Positions 15,001 to 27,240 of a stretch of DNA of 64,000 nucleotides are shown here, in pieces. The stretch lies in assembly GCA_008973525.1 (NCBI GenBank), contig WACJ01000103.1, positions 558,001 through 622,000 on the forward strand. The letters run 5' to 3'. This DNA is from Stenopsyche tienmushanensis. Its lineage: Eukaryota; Arthropoda; Insecta; Trichoptera; Stenopsychidae. The first letter of the stretch is position 1, and each line of letters begins with the position of its first letter. The notes beneath the pieces are model-generated. The model was not told where the DNA came from. It did not search any database and saw only the letters and a program-made list of their open reading frames with translations. A program made the translations under genes and the position numbers.

Positions 15001-17287
15001 ATTGCAGGACATTGCTATAAAAACGATCGAGAAAACGGGTAAAAATATATTACAAGCGATTGATTATATGGACGACGGTTCTCCTATATGTCTTAAAGTG
15101 ACTCTTTGTAAAGATACCGGCAGCGCAGTCTGTGATTTTACGTAAGATTTAATTGATTTAATGCGTATCGTTTTGGTTGAATTTTTTCCAATCTATCGTT
15201 TTTATAGCGGTACCGGTCCTGAAGTTTGGGGAAATTGTAACGCTCCCAGAGCAATAACATTATCGGCTCTGATCTATTGTTTACGATGTATGGTCGGACA
15301 TGACGTTCCTCTCAATCAAGTATGCGTATATTAGGTTTTAAATGTATGTATTGATATTTATCGATGTAAAAGCGACGTTTTATAATTTAGGGATGCTTAG
15401 TACCAGTCAGAACCATTGTGCCTGCGGGAAGTTTATTAGATCCGAGCGAAGAAGCGGCAGTCGTGGGAGGCAATGTGCTTACATCGCAGCGTATAGTCGA
15501 TGTCGTCCTCAAAGCGTTTGAAGTAAATCGTTTATTTAGTCACAATGTAAATAAAATGTGTGCCGAAACTTATGCTCGTATATATATTTTAGGTATGTGC
15601 TGCGTCCAACGGTTGCATGAACAATGTGACTCTAGGCGAAAGCGATTGGGGTTATTATGAAACCGTCGCCGGTGGAAGCGGAGCCGTAATTAATTGATTT
15701 AAATTTTTAGCCCGGTTATTGATTGAATTATTTCATAGTTTACGCGTGTTTCAAGGGTCCCGGATGGAACGGAGTCGGTGGATCACATACGCATATGACA
15801 AATACACGTATTACGGACTTGGAAATTATTGAGCGACGATATCCAGTCTTATTAAATATGTTCAGCTTGAGACCGAATTCTGGAGGCAGAGGTAATATCA
15901 AAATTTTAATGTTTTTGGGGTGTTAACCAATCCGTCCCATATCAGATCGATAAGAGGTTCACGCAGGAAAAGGTAAAGGGTAAACAAGTCATGATGCAAA
16001 AGTCCGTTTGGATTCGATCCAATTTATTTAATCGAAATTAAATGAATCCGCGATGGTTACAAGGCGTTGTCTTTCTATTATGATTATCAAATGACGACTC
16101 TTTCGCAGTCATATTTTGAGAATGACCCGAAATCTGCATCTTTCCTTGTCTCTCCGCGAATCTCTTTCTTTTATAAGCTTCAAGGCTTCAAATCGTCATT
16201 TCTTATTTAGAAAGGTACTAAGCGGAACAGGGTGGGGAAGATTCAGGAACATGCAACGCTAACGTTATGAGCGTTAACATTTTGAGTCACTTTTGGACAC
16301 GGGTTCCATGATCCGGATAACGCGGCTATATTAATAATATTATTGTATTTACTCTCTACAATCATTAATGATACGTTAGCTAATGTAGCTAGAATTTTAG
16401 AGTTATCACATAGGCCCAAATCTAATATATAAAAATTAATCTTTGTTTGTTCGTATTTAATGTGCTAGAACAATGTTCATCAGATTGCAATAAAACTTCG
16501 TCCACTTATTGCTAAGGACTGCGCGAGTAACATAAACATAGTCTAATGTAATATATAAAAAACAATGTTTGTTTGTCCGTATTTAATGTGCTGCTATACC
16601 ATTCATCCGATTGTGATAAAACTTTGCCAACTTATTGTTTACACTTGCGGAAATAACACAGGCATAGTAAAAATATTGTATGTGTACGCAGTTTGTTATG
16701 CGAGACGTGTTTGATTGCAACGCAACGTATTTATCAGAGTTTTCAAACTCCAAGATAAATAATGATGATATTGCGATTTCAGGAAAATGGCATGGAGGTG
16801 ACGGTTTACGGAGAGAAATCGTATTCAGAAGATCGATGACCTTATCGGTGTTAACAGAACGGAGAGCATTTCAACCATACAGCATGAAATGTGATTGATT
16901 ATTTCAATCTATTCAAATTAATATATTTTTTGTTAATATAAAGAGTTTAATTTGTTTTCAAAAGGTGGAGAGCCCGGTTTAAGAGGAATAAACCGTCTAC
17001 AACGTAAAGACGGCCGAATAATCAATCTCGGAGGGAAAACATCAATACAAGTAGAACCGGGGGTAATTAATACGATGCATACTTTTTATAGCGGGAATAT
17101 TGCACAAATATTTAACGATATTTGTATTGTTTTAATTCAGGATATATTTATTTTGTTGACTCCTGGCGGCGGCGGATATGGAAATTTGGAAGACGCTGAT
17201 ACTGGAGAACAAACAATAAACCAATATAGCGTTTTCATCGAGCGAGGGAGCATTCACGAATTCAAAAAAGCACAAGAATCGGTATAA
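9091..17287 (+). CDS. OPLAH: 5-oxoprolinase (ATP-hydrolysing), complete, 26 exons
   Basis: Opens 5-oxo-L-proline to L-glutamate with ATP, in the gamma-glutamyl (glutathione) cycle; cytosolic. Exons: 9091-9264, 9342-9533, 9608-9746, 9822-9995, 10069-10270, 10338-10435, 10507-10614, 10686-11046, 11118-11251, 11322-11473, 13175-13320, 13389-13530, 13599-13731, 13831-13975, 14108-14255, 14318-14430, 14501-14747, 14820-14930, 15008-15141, 15208-15319, 15391-15522, 15593-15685, 15756-15891, 16783-16890, 16965-17062, 17141-17287. All are GT-AG and in phase: 1292 aa against 1288 in human. Hydantoinase-A half: [11 protein letters not shown] (residues 14-24), [32 protein letters not shown]. Hydantoinase-B half: [53 protein letters not shown] and TPGGGGYG near the C-terminus. 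Two introns hold transposons. Confidence 0.97.
12414..12545 (+). repeat. Dispersed hairpin repeat family H, copy 2
   Basis: TTCATTCGTCATGTCAGCGG, hairpin at 12455-12471 with two wobble pairs, then CACAGACCTTGTGGCCATTC and TTTTAGGGCATTTTACGGCA, all shared with the copy at 45440-45560. Nested in the hAT element. Confidence 0.75.
12700..12965 (-). mobile_element. Mariner fragment nested in the hAT element
   Basis: The blocks CAACATGCGATGTACGGCAT and GACGGTCATCAAATACCATT match 46010-46140, where the same strand encodes mariner transposase. Minus-strand translation gives a decayed version of the mariner linker ([13 protein letters not shown]..., then a short stretch before the catalytic half). 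No complete domain remains. Confidence 0.55.
15892..16782 (+). repeat. Helitron-associated repeat with internal direct duplication, in an OPLAH intron
   Basis: From about 16425 to 16680 a unit of about 120 bp occurs twice: TATATAAAAA, TGTTTGTTTGT or TTTGTTTGTTC, CGTATTTAATGTGCT, GATTGCAATAAAACTT, ACTTATTG, TAACATA. The same duplicated structure recurs at 18700-18960 (plus) and 36975-37260 (minus). I infer a Helitron 3' region because a Helitron helicase scrap is also in this window and the AATATATAAAAAT...GATAAAACTT layout resembles DNA next to insect Helitron helicases. The 15900-16370 part is unique within the window and unidentified. Confidence 0.6.
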
Positions 17288-17875
17288 GATATAGTCCAAA
17301 TAATCAAATTTGTTGATTTTTTAAATAAATTAAATTTATAAAAATTATTTCAACACTGTTGTTACGATTGGATATACAGACGTTGAATCTATAATTTGTT
17401 TTGTATTATTTAAGAAATATTTTAGCGCATTTAACTTAATAATGGTCTATTGATACCGGCGAGGATACAATTTTATAATGTTAAGCTTTTTAATGAAACC
17501 GGTATATAATATATATCATATGTTATTAGCAGAATATCGTTAGTGTTGTTAATAAATTTTATTCAAAGCATTTCATATCGAACTTCTTCTAAATTTAATA
17601 TTTTTATATTAAATATTCAGCCGATAGATACATAAAATATTTTTTTATTGTTATATCAAGCAATACAGATTATATGAATGCATATAAATTTACTATTTAC
17701 ACTAAACGTTCCACGCAGATGTTTATGATCTGAAATTATATTATTTAAACTAAATGTTTCATACAAGGCTATAAGTATTTAAGAATAAATGTAAACTGCT
17801 CAATAACATAATAATGTAAATAAATTATAATGATGTTTTTAATATGATTAAAAATTCCTCATAATAAATTAATCT
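17288..17875. other. Convergent 3' ends of OPLAH and PPP2R3C
   Basis: 588 bp of AT-rich DNA between two stop codons. AATAAA signals occur on the plus strand and their complements on the same stretch, as expected for overlapping or abutting 3' UTRs. No repeat or ORF of note. Confidence 0.6.
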
Positions 17876-20793
17876 CTAATCTGGAGTGACCGCCGCGAGG
17901 ATTTCTCTATGCTCATAAGCTAAAAAACATTGGAACTCTATCAATATACTTATTGCTGTGCCACCATATCCAGACGATATAAGATCTTTTAGCGTTATTT
18001 TTGTAGGGTCTGCCGGACGAACCATATCGAATATTTCATCTTTGACGTCTTCAAAATTGACTGGACTTGCATCATGCAACATCATTTGTTCCTGAATCGC
18101 CTAAAATACGTTTGTTATGAAATAAATTATGTAAAAAATCTCATAAAAACTACGCAAGTACAATAGTTACCTTGAAAAAATAATTTAATGTGAACCCGTC
18201 GAGATATCCTTGACCGTGAATATCTAGAATTCTAAATAAATAATGAATGCTCTGCGGTTCTCTTCTATTTTCCAGAGCCAGCACTAAGTCTAGATAGGTT
18301 TTGTAATCCATTTCTCCGTCGTACGTAAGACATTGTTGAAAAACTCGGCTTAAAAATACACGCGACAGCGTCCCTGAACCATATCTAGAAATTTAATCAA
18401 TGATTAAACACATTAAGGATTAGTTCAATAAACATACATATTGCAAACATAAACAATACAGTTGAAATTGATTCTTTATATCATTCACACATCATTATTA
18501 GTCGATAAATTTGGGTTAACGATCCATACAATCGTACGATGTACGCAAGATACTCTTTCCGTCTCTGTTTCTTTCCAAACTCAACGTGCAAGACATTCTC
18601 TGTCTCTACCTTCGAGTCAATTCGAGAAATAGTCATCACGACAGTCTTATTTTTGACGCCAATAGGCAAATATTTCTTAATAATCAATCAGACAATCAAC
18701 ATCTCTAATGTATAAAAATTAATCTCTGTTTGTTCGCATGTAATGCGCTGCCATACCGTTCATCAGATTGCGATAAAACTTCGTCCACTTATTGGTAAGG
18801 ATTGCGCGAGTAACATAGGCATAGTCTAATATATAAAAATAAATGTTTGTTTATCCGTATTTAATGCGCTTCCATACTGTTCATCCGATTGCGATAAAAC
18901 TTTGTCAACTTACTATTTAAACTTGCGGGAATAACATAGGCATAGTAAAAATATTGAGTGGATGCACCACATTGGCGTCTGGTGTCTGAAATAGGATCTA
19001 TAGCATCCTATAAATTAAATCATCAAACCTAACACACTGGAATTCGGACACAATTCTGCGTCTTACCTTCTTAATGGGTTAATATTGTAATCGATTCGTA
19101 TGGGATATGAATGTTGGATCATCATGCAATTTATATATTTTTTCCTCGGATGTAATTTTTACAGTAGAACATTTCTCAGAGCGATACGGAATTCTTCAAG
19201 AAACATCCAAAAAAATAGTAGATTGGATAATAAATAGACAAAAAATCGGATATAAAAGAGGTATGTCAAAACTCATATATCGTTAGAGTGTGCGACTGCT
19301 TTAATGGCTTACACGTGGATGTTGATCTATTTAATGATAGTTTGTTTACTGCTAAGAAATCAAGAAATCATCAAAAAGCCGAAGAAAGACTTCATGGCAA
19401 CCCTGTTCTTATATTTTCGCAAGACTACTTGCACTTTTCCTATAATTTTTCCCTCTACGTTACATATAATCAAATTCTAATAACGTACTTCTGCAATTCA
19501 TCTAAGCTTAACATTCCGTTGTGATCTCTATCTAAATTAAGATATTGTCCATATACTCTTAGTGCTGACGGTGCTGAAAACCAATTTTTTTCTTGAGCTT
19601 CTTTCAGCAGATCTTCTTCTCTTAACTGCAACATCAAACAATATTAACGAAAGAACAAACATGATAATATACCAAGAGCTGGCAGCATAAATTAAAGACA
19701 CTCAGTTGCCAGACTGTCATAATGATAGTCCGGGAACACAATTATTAAATTATTCACATGTGTTCAGATGACCTTTAATTTATGCTGCCACCTTTCAGTC
19801 TATAATAATCATAAGACAAAAAATAGCACATACCTCCAATAGATCTTCTAAAAAGTTCGAAGCTAAAATATCTATAATCCGCACACGTCCAGTGCGTAAT
19901 GGATCGAGAAAAAATAGAAACTTTCTAGCTGCTGTACATACATAAAAACTCCCGAATGACGCATCCAAGCCATCCAGCGCGGGTAATGTAGGTACTAATT
20001 CAAGAATATAATTTTCTAAATCCTAAAAAAAAACATCATTTGCTATATATTACTTTGTAAACACGATCAAATCATGATCAAAATAAAATTGCTTACATGT
20101 TCTCGTAAGTATCCTTGTCCAGTAGGATCATGTAAAGAAAGGCTAATTCGAGTCTCACAAAGCCATACTTTGCGCATTGCATAATTAAATAGCGTATTCA
20201 CATGAACTTTTCCTTGATGTTCGCTTTTTTGTAACTTTGCAAAAACTGTTGCGGTAAAGAACGATCTTAAAATAACAACGAAATAATGATCATAAGCAAT
20301 AAATCTCAGAATTATTATTAATACATATGAATTAATCTATTACTTGTATTTGGGACCGGCTTTAGCGGCTACTTTCTTGAACTCGGCGTAACTTAAATAC
20401 TCATCATCGCCGCTCGAAAACACTTCTCCTTTATCGAGAAGCGACCATAGATGTTTCAGTTCGGCGCCGTTTAAAAGCTCTTTGCTTTTAACTTGCAAAA
20501 ACGAAGCTCTCGCTTCTTCTCTCAATTTCTTAGCTAAAGTATCGTTCACTTTGGGCAGTTTGTGATAAAATTTAGGAATCACTTTATACGAATCGTCCGA
20601 TCCGGCCAATTTAGGCTTGTAATGCAACTTGAAATGATCGCTCTCGAGGCTTTCGCGCCGCTCTGGCGGCACATAATCGGATGATTCTAAAAAACAATAT
20701 TTGTAAACGGAGATTCTCGATGAAATATGCGGCGTAAAAATACAAACCTTCGATCTTTTTGATGCAACTTTGTAATTTTTTCTTCAAATCCAT
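17876..20793 (-). CDS. PPP2R3C: PP2A regulatory subunit B'' gamma, 7 exons, one frameshift
   Basis: EF-hand regulatory subunit of protein phosphatase 2A (also called G5PR). Exons from the start: 20748-20793, 20344-20686, 20097-20266, 19834-20022, 19489-19625, 18171-18384, 17876-18100. About 440 aa against 453 in human. Blocks: KLREEARASFLQVKSKELL, SFFTATVFAKL, FNYAMRKVWL, FYVCTAARKFLFFLDPLRTG, NWFSAPSALRVYGQYLNLD, a canonical EF-hand loop DRDHNGMLSLDE (about 281-292), QCLTYDGEMDYKTYLDLVLA and FEDVKDEIFDMV. Exon 3 changes frame in an A6 run (plus-strand T6, 20226-20231): before it SFFTATVFAKL reads in one frame and after it KHQGKVHVNTLFNYAM in another. Removing one base keeps all phases, so a sequence error or very recent mutation is likely. 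The start MDLKKKLQSCIKK is chosen for its clean phase-1 donor. Confidence 0.92.
18430..18680 (+). repeat. Dispersed repeat family C, copy 1
   Basis: CATTATTAGTCGATAAATTT, CGTACGCAAGATACTCT-type and CTCAACGTGCAAGA blocks recur at 42420-42610. It lies in a PPP2R3C intron directly before the Helitron-associated repeat. No coding sequence seen. Confidence 0.65.
18695..18965 (+). repeat. Helitron-associated duplicated repeat, copy 2
   Basis: Two tandem units starting TAATGTATAAAAATTAATCT and TAATATATAAAAATAAATGT, each continuing through GATTGCGATAAAACTT to TAACATAGGCATAGT. Same two-unit layout as 16425-16680. Inside a PPP2R3C intron (18385-19488). Confidence 0.6.
19680..19790. mobile_element. 111-bp MITE with perfect 18-bp inverted ends
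   Basis: TGGCAGCATAAATTAAAG at 19680-19697 is the exact reverse complement of 19773-19790. It sits in the PPP2R3C intron 19626-19833. No clear target duplication, so the superfamily is not assigned. Confidence 0.75.
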
Positions 20794-21449
20794 TTCTTAT
20801 ATAGCGTTTAAGATTCAAAATTATATTGCTTTAAATATTTATGATTCGTTAGAAATGAATATATGGCTTGTAATCATTGTAACTCTTATTTGTAAATTCA
20901 AAAAGTTTAAATTTATTTGCACGATCCAAGAACGTTATTTGATTTGAAATTTGTGCACGTTTATTTACTGATTGTATTACTTTTAATATGAATAGTTCTA
21001 AAAAAATGTGTATTGTTGACAAAACCAAATGTCAGATTGTGTTGACTGTAAATTATTGCCATTATCAAAAATTGTCTTAAAATGCATAACGGACAAATAT
21101 TAATTATCAATTTGTTTTATTCAATTAAAAATATGATACATTTTTTTGTATAGTATTTAAACAAATTAAAATTATCATATTATATATATTTTTAATGCAG
21201 TGGGCTTTTTATATTTTTGAAGTCATGGTGCACTTTTATAATAAAAAATAAAAAAATGCAAATGTACAATTTTCCGCATCACCTCAAATGCGTTGTCATA
21301 AATAATTTAAATTCAATTTTGATTTGATGGAGCATTTATATCAACCTCATGGAATCGTGTTGTCAAGATCTTTTGGTCTTAACGTTGAATAATATAGCCA
21401 TGTATATGGCGTGTCGTTTGACAGCTGCCGGTTAATGGTGATTTAAACA
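20794..21449. promoter_or_regulatory. Shared upstream region of divergent PPP2R3C and GPATCH1
   Basis: 656 bp separate the two start codons, small enough for a bidirectional promoter. AT-rich, no obvious CpG island. At 21198-21290 it carries a decayed hAT-like end (CAGTGGGCTTTTTATATTTT then GAAGTCATGGTGCACTTTTA) related to 44572-44640. Confidence 0.45.
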
Positions 21450-24400
21450 ATGGATAACGACTATGAAGATGGAGGATGTTTCAGATATGGGACGCCTCTT
21501 GATCCATTCGATGAAGGTTGGTTTGTTTGTTATATCGAAATGCATTTTATGACATAACCATCTGTATGATAATATAAAATAAAACACTTAATTGAAAAGT
21601 TTTATTTTGTGCAATTTATTTTTATTTATTATGTAAATTATGTTAGAATAGCGAAATTTGAATGAGATGTTTTTATTGCAGATGATGTTCCAAAAAAGAA
21701 ATCGACCTTTCAAGATATTACTGAACAATATGCCTTAGATGCTAACGGTAAAAGACGATTCCATGGAGCTTTTACAGGAGGCTTCACAGCTGGTCACGGC
21801 AATTCGGTCGCTCTTCCTGAAGGATGGACGCCACAAGCTTTCAAAAGTTCTCGATCGGAACGTATGCAATTAAAGGTGTGTATTTACTGCTAGTATTTAA
21901 AAAAATGAATTGTCTTACATCATTAAATAAACTTATTTTAATTATAAAAATTTGTAGCAAAAGCCTGAAGATTTCATGGACGATGAAGATCGAGGGGAAT
22001 TCGGAATAGCTCCAAGACAAGTACATACTACAAAAGATTTCACGGGTTCAAAAAGAACGAAGCAAAGAAAATTTCTTGATGGACCTATTCCTGGTAAAAT
22101 AAATAAGATGCTTGACGATTTATGTTGGGTCTTTCAATAAGGACGCTCCGCAAAGGAATAAGGACACGTTGTTCAACGCTATAACATTTCACGGTGTTTT
22201 GCCATATACTACTGGACAATTTACGACAAATTTGACGGATGTTATTTTAACGACTTGCCCGCTATAACCTAATATATTTCGAGCGTCCCTATTGAAAGAC
22301 CCCATGCGTTAATTTGTCGTCTAGGTTTCATTTTTCTCTATTGTAACAGGTGAACCGGTACTTCAGTCATTGTTAGAAGCGGTTCACGATACGGTAGCAA
22401 TTCGAATTTTGAAAAAGATGGGATGGCGACCAGGTCTTGGAATAGGTGAACGAATTACTGCCCGTGAAAAAAAATCCGCACGTAAAAAGTATACTTGTCA
22501 CATTCCGCAAGAATTCAGGGTAAGCACAGCTGATGAAATAACACTGCAAAATATTTTCATTAGCATTTAAATATAATATTTATAAATTTACAGGATATTT
22601 CTGATGGTATTGAAGATACGTCAAAGTATTCTGATAGCGAAAGCTCTGATGAAAATGAATTCTCTGATATATTATTTGAGCCTGACGATTTTGAACCGTA
22701 CGTGGCAAAACCAAAGACTGATTCATTTGGATTGGGATACTCGGGACTTAGTAGGCATTCGGTACTAGGCCCGCAGAAAATCTTCGATAGACATGATAAC
22801 GAATGGCGAGGTAGTCATCTTGTGACCAACGATAAAGGAAAGAATGTAAGATCAATTTATAACATGCTATTTAAATAAATTTATAAACATTGACGGATTT
22901 AATTTTGAATTCAGGTAAATATTAGAGGTCAAGCGTTTGGAGTTGGCGCTTTAGAAGAAGACGACGATGATATTTACGCTAGAGATGATATGTCTCACTA
23001 TGACTTTGCGCTGGATCATCCGTCCAAAGTTAAACCAACAAAGGATACAAAAGCTGCTGCGGCGCCTTCAAATAGAAATGTAATAAATCAGAGCGTATTT
23101 ATTTAATGAATTTAATCATCTTTATTTATTTGTATATCGTTGTTTTTGCTAGATTTTAGAAGGATTCGTTGCTTCATCCACTGAATATAAACCGGTTAAA
23201 ATATATCCAGCGCCTGCTCTACCACATGGTTATGCGCCATCTACTTGCACTGCAAGAAAAACCAGATTCAGTAACGCTACGGAAACATCGGATGCGGAAG
23301 TGATTAGAGATAGAGGTAGTGTCATGTTAGCTTTGAAATTAATCGTCTAATAATAAAAATATATGTTAAACAACGTATATTCATTAATTTCTTTGGAATA
23401 TTTCTTAATGTTCAACTTGCATGGTATCTGCTTTCTGTTGTACAGCTATTTTTGCCTATTAATGTGTTGCAAATATAAAAGAACAGGGTTACCATGCAAG
23501 CCTGCCAGTTAACTTCTGAAGGAGTAGATTTTGCAAAGGAGTGGTGATTACCGGCTAATGACGCCACTCCAGAATAGTCCATGGGGAATAACAAAATTGG
23601 TCAACGATAAGAATGATGCGATTATCTTTATTATCAAAACAAACGCTTGCTCTCAAGACAACACGAACGAAAGTCGTCTTATCTTTGTTGAAAGAGCTTA
23701 ATAGCTTATCCGACGTATAAAAGATTCTTTAAAATAGGCGGACATTAAATTAGTCTTACACTAGACCAGTTACATGCTTGGGAGTATGTTGGGGCCCCCT
23801 TTTTTTAATGCGTTATACGCCTGATCCTCTTTGCACTGGAAATACATTTCGAAGACTGCAAGTGTACTTTCTGTAAAAAATCAGGCGTATATTAATAAAT
23901 CTCAAAAGCTCATTTACATTAATTTTTTCATGGGTATGTTTCAAAAATCAGTAATAATATTAAGCTTGTGGATTATTACTTTTCGAATAAATATCAAGTT
24001 TAGCGCCAAAATATATAATATACACATATCTTTTTTATAGGATTGGGACGACATGACTTAACGGCCGATCAGAGAGGAAATATTTTAGGAGAACGGGAAA
24101 ATACAAATCAAAGGCAGCAAAATACAACACAAATAATTAATAAAAGCGAACCTGCAACAAGCGCGGTTAAAGGCAACAACACTAATCTTTCGTACGAGGA
24201 AAGAATAGCAGCCATCACCGGCAGGAATATAAATTTTACAAGTACCGCTGATCAACCGCAGGAACCGAAAGAGACGTCGGCAAACCAAGCGGACGAATCG
24301 ACGCCTTACGTTTTTAAACCGTTTTCATTGAATGCTGAAAAACAACTGCGATACGAAAAATATGTATCTTGCAAACAAAAACAAAATAAGAGCGCCGATA

Positions 24401-25814
24401 ATGCGCAACTGAAAAATGATTATTTAAGTGAAATCACGGACGTGTTGTCGTCTTGGGAAAAAGAAAAAGAGCTATCAGAATTTGAGCAAGCGTTCAAACT
24501 GTACAAACCTTTAACGGGATTTATGAACGATAAGTGAGTTTATTTACGCAATGCAATAAATAGGTTTATTGGATGTATTTTAATGAAAATATTTATACGT
24601 TGCTTTTATTCGAAGATTTGTATCAGGTTCGCGCGATGAAAATTCGACACTCGAAGTACCAAAATCGAGTTTTTCGTACGTGTCCAGCAAAAAACAGGAG
24701 GCGGCGAGACTCGGAATGTTTGGCAAATTGACGCGGGAAACAATTGAATGGAGGCCGGAGCCTTTACTCTGCCGGAGGTTTAATATTGCCGAACCTTTTA
24801 GCGAGGGGTATTTATTATTATTTTTTTTCAAATTTATATATTAGGCCTGTAAGTAATGTCGTTTTTTATTCAATATAATTATTTTACATTATTTTTATTT
24901 GCAGGCCAATACCACCAAATACAGATAAGAAAAAGCTCTCATACTCGATATTTGAGCATTTAGATAAACCAGTACACGATAAAGACAGCTATTTCAAAGA
25001 GCAAATGAAATCTGTACCAAATAAAGCAAGTATTGACAAAAATGCTATATTACCAACATCAAAAAGTGTTGAAATTCCAGCTCCCAATGAGATAAAAATA
25101 ATAGATAAAGAGAATAGTAAAGTCACACCTTTAAAATCTAAAAGGCTGACTGTCGCAGAACTATTTCTGCAAGAAAAGGAAAAAGAAAAACAATCAGCGG
25201 ATGTAAATAAGCCCGTTGAAAATTTGGAATTTCAAAGAGAATTGTCAAAACCTAGTATCGAAGAAGCACCAGTCAAAGAAACAATAGATAATTTCAATAA
25301 AATCGATTTATACAAAGCCATATTTCTCAGCGATAGTGAATCAGAAGCTAGCGCAGATGAGGGAAAAAGTTCTGAAACAACTACTGAAAATAAAATTATC
25401 TTTGAACCCACACCAAAAAATGTCGAAAGGAATCCATCGCCGCCGAAAGGGATATTTGCCAATTTGAATTTCGAAAAAATGAATTCTTGGCGTACAAACA
25501 CTGAACAAGAAAACCCTTCACAGAATACGCCTTCCGCTAGCAAAGAGATTGTAATCGAGGATGCGTACGGTCCAAAACTACCAGAAAAACCTTTATCGAC
25601 ACCGACAATAGATAAACCAGTTTCATCAGAAGCTGCAGACGTGATGGAATTGTCGAGCGACAGCAGCGATTGGGTCGAGACTGATAAAGTGAAAAATAAG
25701 AAGTCCAAGAGCAAGCACAAAAAATCCAAGAAGTCCAACAAGAAGAAGAAAGATAGCGGATCTATAAAGCATCACAAACATAAACATAAAAGCAAAAGTA
25801 AACGCGATAAATAA
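21450..25814 (+). CDS. GPATCH1: G-patch domain-containing protein 1, complete, 10 exons
   Basis: Nuclear protein of spliceosomal complexes; G-patch proteins activate DEAH helicases. Exons: 21450-21516, 21682-21875, 21958-22093, 22350-22519, 22594-22845, 22915-23079, 23153-23315, 24041-24533, 24616-24807, 24905-25814. All junctions in phase, 913 aa against 931 in human. Landmarks: RFHGAFTGGFTAGHGNSV and EGWTPQAFKSSR near the N-terminus, EDFMDDEDRGEFGIAPR, the G-patch AIRILKKMGWRPGLGIGERI (about 148-168), the NIRGQAFGVGALEEEDDDIY block, GMFGKLTRETIEWRPEPLLC, a DLYKAIFLSDSESE acidic segment and a Lys/His-rich C-terminal tail ending KSKSKRDK. Exon 9 uses the AG at 24614-24615; the next AG would put a stop in frame. 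Introns contain a MITE (22127) and a family A repeat (23402). Confidence 0.96.
22127..22302. mobile_element. 176-bp MITE in a GPATCH1 intron
   Basis: The left end GGGTCTTTCAATAAGGACGC and the right end, read inwards, GGGTCTTTCAATAGGGACGC differ at one position and continue with CTC on both sides. The interior has no ORF. Target duplication unclear, family not assigned. Confidence 0.78.
23402..23590 (-). repeat. Dispersed repeat family A, copy 2
   Basis: Reverse complement of most of 1-185, including the GCAAGCCTGCCAGTTAACTTC block and the GCCACTCCAGAATAGTCCAT end. Lies in the GPATCH1 intron 23316-24040. Confidence 0.78.
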
Positions 25815-26213
25815 ATCATCGCAATCCTTGGTTTGATTTCAATAGGCCAATATTCATATATTTCACATTAACCCAATGAATACGGCTGGCGATTGATAAA
25901 CCAAGCCGACGCATTAAATCCAATTTTGTTCGTGACGTTCTCTCAATCATAAATCTAAGTAGTTCGTATTTATTGGGTTAACGGCAATATGAATGTAGTC
26001 GTTACACGCAATTGCATTTTATTGGATTGCATCATGTGAACTAAACCAAGATTAAGTGATATCTATCGACAACTAGACAATACATATGAGTTATTAGAAT
26101 ATTCTATTGTGTTTTTCGATGATGTTTAACGTGAATTGAATGCGGAAATAAAAGATAGTCGCATTAAAAATAATATGAGCAATATGAACTTCTACGAGTG
26201 TCTTTAAAATATA

Positions 26214-27240
26214 GGGTGCGGCAGGAAAACTACCATATTTCTAAAATGAATAACGCTACATCTTTTTGTTTTATTGCCACTGTCTTTGTCTCAAAACTTC
26301 GGCAGATGTATCTTCATCTATTTGACACAGAAGTTAATAGCCTAAAATCATGGAGTGGCGTTTTCTGGGAATTGTTTGCATTGTATAAATATCAAGAGTT
26401 TAGTAACATGTTTTCCTTTTACATGGATAATAAGCCATAATTTAAATCATCATCATCACAGTGCAGCCACAAACAGTGCACTGCAGAACTATGCGCCTCT
26501 ATTCATTCAAACATATCCATTCACAGGAAAGGGTCACATCCATTGTGTCTGTATGATACGTTCACCTCCTCATTCGTTCGATATTGAAGGTAGCATAAAT
26601 TCCGAGTTTCATTTGGAACGCTCATCCAGTTTGGATGAACGTATTGAAGGGCATTTTGGGATTTTTTTTGGTCCCACCACGTACCTCCGTGCCCATACGC
26701 TTACAATTCAAAAGTACGCACCAGGCGTAAAAGTCAATGAATCAGGGGGTGTTGCTGGTTATCCCGGTCCACCGTGGCTACTGCAGTATTTGCAGGTATT
26801 AAGGGGGTTTGGACAATTCGCTGTCAGTTCTGGAAGGAGCTAGTTTAAACCGGAAATTCTATTTTAAAGTTTTGATGCCAGAAAGTTGTCTATAAGATTC
26901 TACGTTTAACAGCAACTGAAGAAGCAGACTACGGAATTATTCTCCATCCGCACATATAGTGCCAAATGTAAAACTTTTTGAATGCGCCGTATGCACGGGG
27001 ACTAGCCACGAGGTCTGCGTGTTCCTAAATCCGATAGGCCTACATGCCCGGACATGACCTTAGTAAAATGTAGGGCTAGGATGAAGACATACGTGACGCT
27101 TAAGTGCATCTCGGATTCGCTCCTACACCAACTGCAGGTGTCTCCTCGTCCACGTGCAACTTGCCCGAACGAATTGAGAGAAAAGTGATTCTACGTATAA
27201 GACCGAATTTTTAAAATAAGGTAATTTTCCTGCCGCATCT
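26214..27240. mobile_element. 1.03-kb TIR element of unassigned superfamily, TATA flanks
   Basis: The left end GGGTGCGGCAGGAAAACTAC and the right end, read inwards, AGATGCGGCAGGAAAATTAC match over about 30 bp, and both sides are flanked by TATA (26210-26213 and 27241-27244), a possible target duplication. The interior has a 162-codon open frame (26355-26843) with no recognisable domain. The middle 260 bp (26430-26690) recur at 36655-36850 and, inverted, at 37425-37600. Probably a non-autonomous DNA transposon. Confidence 0.72.

Noticed and set aside
24617..24626. AG at 24625-24626 as the GPATCH1 exon 9 acceptor
   Set aside because: It puts a TGA in frame within four codons; the AG at 24614-24615 keeps the frame and family similarity.
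25232..25741. 169-codon minus-strand frame
   Set aside because: Antisense shadow of the GPATCH1 last exon.
26355..26843. 162-codon plus-strand frame as a gene
   Set aside because: No domain, no splice context, and it lies wholly within a TIR element whose middle is repeated with disrupted frames elsewhere.
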